From an uncultured Eubacteriales bacterium (GTDB lineage Bacteria > Bacillota > Clostridia > Lachnospirales > Lachnospiraceae): a stretch of DNA of 9,235 nucleotides. The position numbers and the translations under genes are program-made. The stretch lies in the NCBI GenBank assembly GCA_900313855.1, contig OMSZ01000114.1, forward strand, positions 1-9,235, written 5' to 3'. Within the stretch, counting starts at the first letter, position 1. The number at the start of each line of letters is the position of its first letter. Below the pieces are notes generated by a model. That model was not told the DNA's origin and searched no databases. It worked only from the letters and a program-made list of their open reading frames with translations. Positions 6,642 through 9,235 of the stretch are shown one piece after another.

Positions 6642-7901
6642 ATGAAAAAACCATTTGTAACCAAAGCACAGATCGATGCTATATGCGATAAGTATCCGAC
6701 TCCTTTTCACCTCTATGATGAGAAGGGCATCCGCGAAAACGCCAGAAAACTTAAAAAGGCTTTTTCATGGAATAAGGGATATAAAGAATTCTTTGCGGTC
6801 AAGGCAACTCCCAACCCGACAATCTTAAAGATCCTTAAGGAAGAGGGCTGCGGCACCGATTGTTCATCATACACAGAGCTTATGATGTCGGAAAAATGCG
6901 GTTTTGGCGGTAACGACATAATGTTTTCCTCAAACGATACACCTGCCGAGGAATTCAAATATGCGGACAAGCTTGGAGCTACTATCAACCTTGACGATAT
7001 CACTCATATCGATTTCGTCAAAAACGCTTTAGGCTCAATTCCAAAGAGAATATCCTGCCGTTATAACCCGGGCGGAACCTTCTCAATTTCCAATACGATA
7101 ATGGACAACCCCGGAGATGCCAAATACGGCATGACTCGTCCTCAGATGACAGAGGCCTTCAAGCGCTTGAAGGAGCTTGGAGCTGAGGAATTTGGAATGC
7201 ACGCATTTCTTGCCAGCAATACAGTAACTAACGATTATTATCCGACTCTTGCAAAGATATTGTTCACTACCGCCGTTGAACTTAAGGAGGAAACCGGCGT
7301 TGCGGTATCATTTATCAACCTCTCAGGCGGAATTGGCGTTCCTTATACTCCTGACAAAGAACCAAATGATATCCTTGCAATAGGCGAAGGCGTTAAAAAA
7401 GCTTACGAAGAGGTTTTAGTTCCCGCAGGTATGGGTGATGTTGCCATATACACGGAGCTTGGACGTTTCATGCTTGCTCCTTACGGACATCTTGTTACAA
7501 AGGCAATTCACGAGAAGCACACCCACAAGGAATATATAGGCGTTGACGCATGTGCAGTCAACCTTATGCGCCCGGCAATGTATGGCGCTTATCACCATAT
7601 CACTGTTATGGGCAAGGAGGATCAGCCTGAGGATCATTTATATGACGTAACCGGTTCATTATGTGAGAACAACGACAAATTCGCAATCGACCGTAAGCTC
7701 CCCAAGATTGATTTAGGTGATATCCTTGTTATCCACGACACCGGTGCACACGGTTTTGCGATGGGTTACAACTACAACGGCAAATTGAAATCTTCTGAAA
7801 TATTATTAAGAGAAAACGGAGATACTGTAATGATAAGACGCGCCGAAACTCCCGAGGATTATTTCGCAACACTTGAGGGCTATTGGGACGTGGAATTATA
7901 A
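6642..7901 (+). CDS. lysA: Diaminopimelate decarboxylase
   Basis: LysA is a pyridoxal-phosphate enzyme that decarboxylates meso-diaminopimelate to L-lysine, the last step of lysine synthesis. The 419-residue product is a fold-type III decarboxylase: an alanine-racemase-like barrel with the cofactor lysine Lys54 (FFAVKATPNP), a phosphate-binding SGGIG loop (228-232) and a C-terminal beta domain with CENND (341-345), the cysteine and acid that complete the partner's active site. Several motifs differ from E. coli or Mycobacterium LysA: HxHIGS is replaced by MHAFLASNT (186-194), EPGR by ELGR (272-275), and GAYG by GAHG (368-371) leading into GYNYNGKLKSSE. I recall this variant set from LysA-annotated proteins of other anaerobes, so it is probably a recognised sub-branch, but substrate is assigned by homology only. 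GAAAGGA (6625-6631) sits 10 nt before the ATG. It is followed after 24 nt by plsC on the same strand. Confidence 0.88.
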   Translation: MKKPFVTKAQIDAICDKYPTPFHLYDEKGIRENARKLKKAFSWNKGYKEFFAVKATPNPTILKILKEEGCGTDCSSYTELMMSEKCGFGGNDIMFSSNDTPAEEFKYADKLGATINLDDITHIDFVKNALGSIPKRISCRYNPGGTFSISNTIMDNPGDAKYGMTRPQMTEAFKRLKELGAEEFGMHAFLASNTVTNDYYPTLAKILFTTAVELKEETGVAVSFINLSGGIGVPYTPDKEPNDILAIGEGVKKAYEEVLVPAGMGDVAIYTELGRFMLAPYGHLVTKAIHEKHTHKEYIGVDACAVNLMRPAMYGAYHHITVMGKEDQPEDHLYDVTGSLCENNDKFAIDRKLPKIDLGDILVIHDTGAHGFAMGYNYNGKLKSSEILLRENGDTVMIRRAETPEDYFATLEGYWDVEL

Positions 7902-7925
7902 AACGCATATATAAAGGGGTATATC

Positions 7926-8648
7926 ATGGCAAAAAGACTGACGCTTATGCTGCTAAGAAACTTCTGGCGGCTGCCATCACTTTTGATCCAATTATTCTAT
8001 TATGCAGGGACCAATAAGGTTCCTGAGGAGAAGAAATATAAGTTAATAAGAGAGATCGGCGAACGCGGATGCAAAAAGGGTAATGTCACAGTACACGGAT
8101 ATGGTCTCGAGAATTTTCCAAAAGAATCAGGCTATATAATGTATCCTAACCACCAGGGACTTTTTGACGTAATGGGACTTGTGTATCTTGATCCTACTCC
8201 TTTTGGCGTAGTCATCAAGAAGGAGGCTTATAAGGTTCCTCTGTTAAGACAGCTTATTCAGATATTAGGCGGTCTTTTCATGGACAGAGAAGATGTCAAG
8301 CAGGGGCTTAAGGTCATCAACCAGGTAGCCGAGGAGGTCAAGAGCGGACGTAATTTCCTGATCTTCCCTGAGGGAACGCGTTCAAAGAACGGTAACCGCC
8401 TAGGAGAATTTAAGAGCGGAAGCTTTAAGGCTGCTACCAAGGCAAAATGTCCTATAGTTCCGATCGCTATCATTGACTGCTATCTTCCATTTGATACCAA
8501 CTCGATCAAAAATGTTGATGTTCAGCTCCATATACTGCCGCCCATCCCCTACGAAGAATACAAGGGCTTGAAGACTACGGAAATCGCAGATATGGTTAAG
8601 GAGCGCATCGAGAAGGTCATTGCGGAGAACGAGCATAATTTTATATAG
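7926..8648 (+). CDS. plsC: 1-acyl-sn-glycerol-3-phosphate acyltransferase (PlsC family)
   Basis: PlsC transfers an acyl chain to the 2-position of lysophosphatidic acid, making phosphatidic acid for membrane lipids, at the inner face of the cytoplasmic membrane. The 240-residue protein has the four acyltransferase motifs in order: NHQGLFD (75-81; catalytic His76 and Asp81), GGLFMDR (115-121), FPEGTRS (147-153; phosphate binding) and CPIVPIAI (175-182). A short hydrophobic N-terminal stretch (about 13-27) could seat it in the membrane. Length is typical. AAAGGGG lies about 7 nt before the ATG. It follows lysA by 24 nt and is probably cotranscribed, though the two products share no pathway. The family includes lysophospholipid acyltransferases of other specificity, so exact substrate is inferred. 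Confidence 0.92.
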   Translation: MAKRLTLMLLRNFWRLPSLLIQLFYYAGTNKVPEEKKYKLIREIGERGCKKGNVTVHGYGLENFPKESGYIMYPNHQGLFDVMGLVYLDPTPFGVVIKKEAYKVPLLRQLIQILGGLFMDREDVKQGLKVINQVAEEVKSGRNFLIFPEGTRSKNGNRLGEFKSGSFKAATKAKCPIVPIAIIDCYLPFDTNSIKNVDVQLHILPPIPYEEYKGLKTTEIADMVKERIEKVIAENEHNFI

Positions 8649-8660
8649 CAAATTTTGTGA

Positions 8661-8861
8661 GCGAAACTCTTATACGCTGTGTTCGCTTGCAGTTTGTTTG
8701 TTATTATATTCATGGCGTGCGCTCGGATAAAAAAATTAATTGTGTATGACTGATTGTCCGAAAAAAGGTCATACAAATAAATTTTTTTATCTTTCGCTGC
8801 GCCTTCATGTTATTCAATCAAACAAACTGCTGCTCGGGATAACATTTATTAAGAGTTTCGC
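8661..8861. repeat. 201-bp imperfect fold-back (long inverted repeat) after plsC
   Basis: Four perfectly complementary blocks are nested in order: gcgaaactctta 8661-8672 with 8850-8861, gcagtttgtttg 8689-8700 with 8819-8830, gataaaaaaatt 8726-8737 with 8780-8791, and tgtatgac 8743-8750 with 8768-8775. Spacers between blocks are 16, 25 and 5 nt on the left and 19, 27 and 4 on the right, with further patchy pairing. This suggests one long palindrome that has diverged, or a structured RNA with internal loops. It begins 12 nt after the plsC stop. No coding potential supported; it may be a MITE-like fold-back or a large terminator. Confidence 0.8.
8743..8788 (+). terminator. Probable terminator of lysA-plsC at the centre of the fold-back
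   Basis: tgtatgac and gtcataca form an 8-bp stem with a 17-nt loop, followed on the plus strand by AATAAATTTTTTT. On the minus strand the same stem is followed by CAATTAATTTTTTT, so it could stop transcription from both directions. The AT-rich stem is weak alone, but the outer fold-back arms would add stability. Confidence 0.5.
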
Positions 8862-9109
8862 ATTCACTTTATGCCCCCCCTTGTCAATAAGAGCTGTTAA
8901 AGTTAATTATTGCGAATAATTAGCAACTCATAACGACAATATTATTAATGTGTTTATGCTATATAGATTTAATACAGATAATAATATCAATTAAATAATA
9001 TTATATTTATAAGGTAAATGATGATACACGAACTGATATATTATCGACGAACAGCACAGGTATAAACGGATATGTCGATATCGAACGACTTCTGGGAGTA
9101 TATTAGAGT
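8862..9109. other. AT-rich gene-free stretch with small palindromes and a start-less reading frame
   Basis: A run of seven C (8874-8880) precedes a perfect 8-bp palindrome with 3-nt loop (taattatt-gcg-aataatta, 8904-8922) and a distant 9-bp inverted pair (8938-8946 with 8994-9002). From 8999 to 9108 one plus-strand frame is open without an ATG and ends INGYVDIERLLGVY before TAG, which reads like a protein C-terminus and could be a gene remnant. An overlapping 15-codon frame with a weak AAGG site (9018-9065) is too short to call. No confident promoter or gene is seen. Confidence 0.35.
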
Positions 9110-9235
9110 TTGTTAGTATTCAGTAATTATAAAAGCGATGCCGGACATGGATGTCCGGCAAGGCCCGTCGAGACAGGATGTCGAGTCCGGCGCCGGTCGC
9201 GTATTATTAAAAACACTTAACCTGAATACTTACAA
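9110..9235 (+). ncRNA. GC-rich structured element with GGA-loop hairpins inside 14-bp inverted repeats (candidate regulatory RNA or MITE-like repeat)
   Basis: ttgttagtattcag (9110-9123) is complementary, with one mismatch, to 9222-9235, which ends at the window edge. Between them an inner GCGA/TCGC pair (9135-9138, 9197-9200) encloses a perfect hairpin GCCGGACATGGATGTCCGGC (9140-9159), a smaller hairpin GACA-GGA-TGTC (9172-9182) and a palindrome CCGGCGCCGG (9187-9196). Both hairpins present GGA in the loop closed by ACA/TGT, which closely resembles the CsrA/RsmA target consensus (ACARGGAUGU). GTCCGGC at 9185-9191 could compete with 9153-9159 for the same partner, allowing alternative folds. 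The GC content contrasts sharply with the flanks. Whether it is a CsrA-binding RNA, the leader of a gene beyond the edge, or a small mobile repeat cannot be settled here. Confidence 0.45.

Noticed and set aside
8549..8776. Minus-strand 75-codon frame crossing the plsC 3' end and fold-back
   Set aside because: It overlaps conserved PlsC codons and a palindromic non-coding region, and has no convincing ribosome binding site.
9110..9235. Integron attC site
   Set aside because: The palindrome has ends resembling neither RYYYAAC nor GTTRRRY in the needed arrangement, and no integrase or cassette array is visible.

Overview
The window looks like a chromosomal segment of a low-to-moderate G+C anaerobic Firmicute, most likely a member of the Lachnospiraceae/Clostridia. 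This rests on a Gram-positive style HPr and Enzyme I pair, strong AGGAGG-type ribosome binding sites, sigma-A type promoters, and FtsH, UvrC and LysA variants of the kind I associate with that group. The assignment is inference from sequence character; no database search was possible. Most genes are ordinary housekeeping genes. The less ordinary material is in the non-coding DNA and in two local protein anomalies.

Minus strand, right to left (6448 down to 1). A strong promoter (6420-6448) drives ptsH (HPr) and ptsI (Enzyme I), the two general phosphotransferase proteins. They are separated by a 113-nt gap holding a 16-bp hairpin that may lower ptsI expression relative to ptsH. A second strong promoter (4229-4257), overlapping one arm of a 115-bp inverted-repeat element, drives ftsH (membrane AAA+ protease, probably with a TTG start) and uvrC (nucleotide excision repair nuclease), 14 nt apart. 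The first 19 codons of another gene follow uvrC and run off the left edge.

Plus strand (6571 to 8648). lysA (diaminopimelate decarboxylase, last step of lysine synthesis) and plsC (1-acylglycerol-3-phosphate acyltransferase, second acylation in phosphatidic acid synthesis) form a two-gene unit with a 24-nt gap, divergent from the pts genes. The 350-bp divergent region contains both promoters, two leader hairpins and a 12-bp motif present in inverted copies on both sides.

Right end (8649 to 9235) has no convincing gene. It holds a 201-bp imperfect fold-back whose centre could act as a bidirectional terminator. An AT-rich stretch follows with small palindromes and a short start-less reading frame. 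Last comes a GC-rich element bounded by 14-bp inverted repeats, with two small hairpins presenting GGA in their loops, resembling CsrA/RsmA binding sites.

The best candidates for something undescribed are the GGA-loop element at 9110-9235, the fold-back at 8661-8861, a four-copy 12-residue repeat inserted in UvrC, and an HPr with lysine in place of the regulatory Ser46. I found no CRISPR array, transposase, tRNA, rRNA or obvious defence system.
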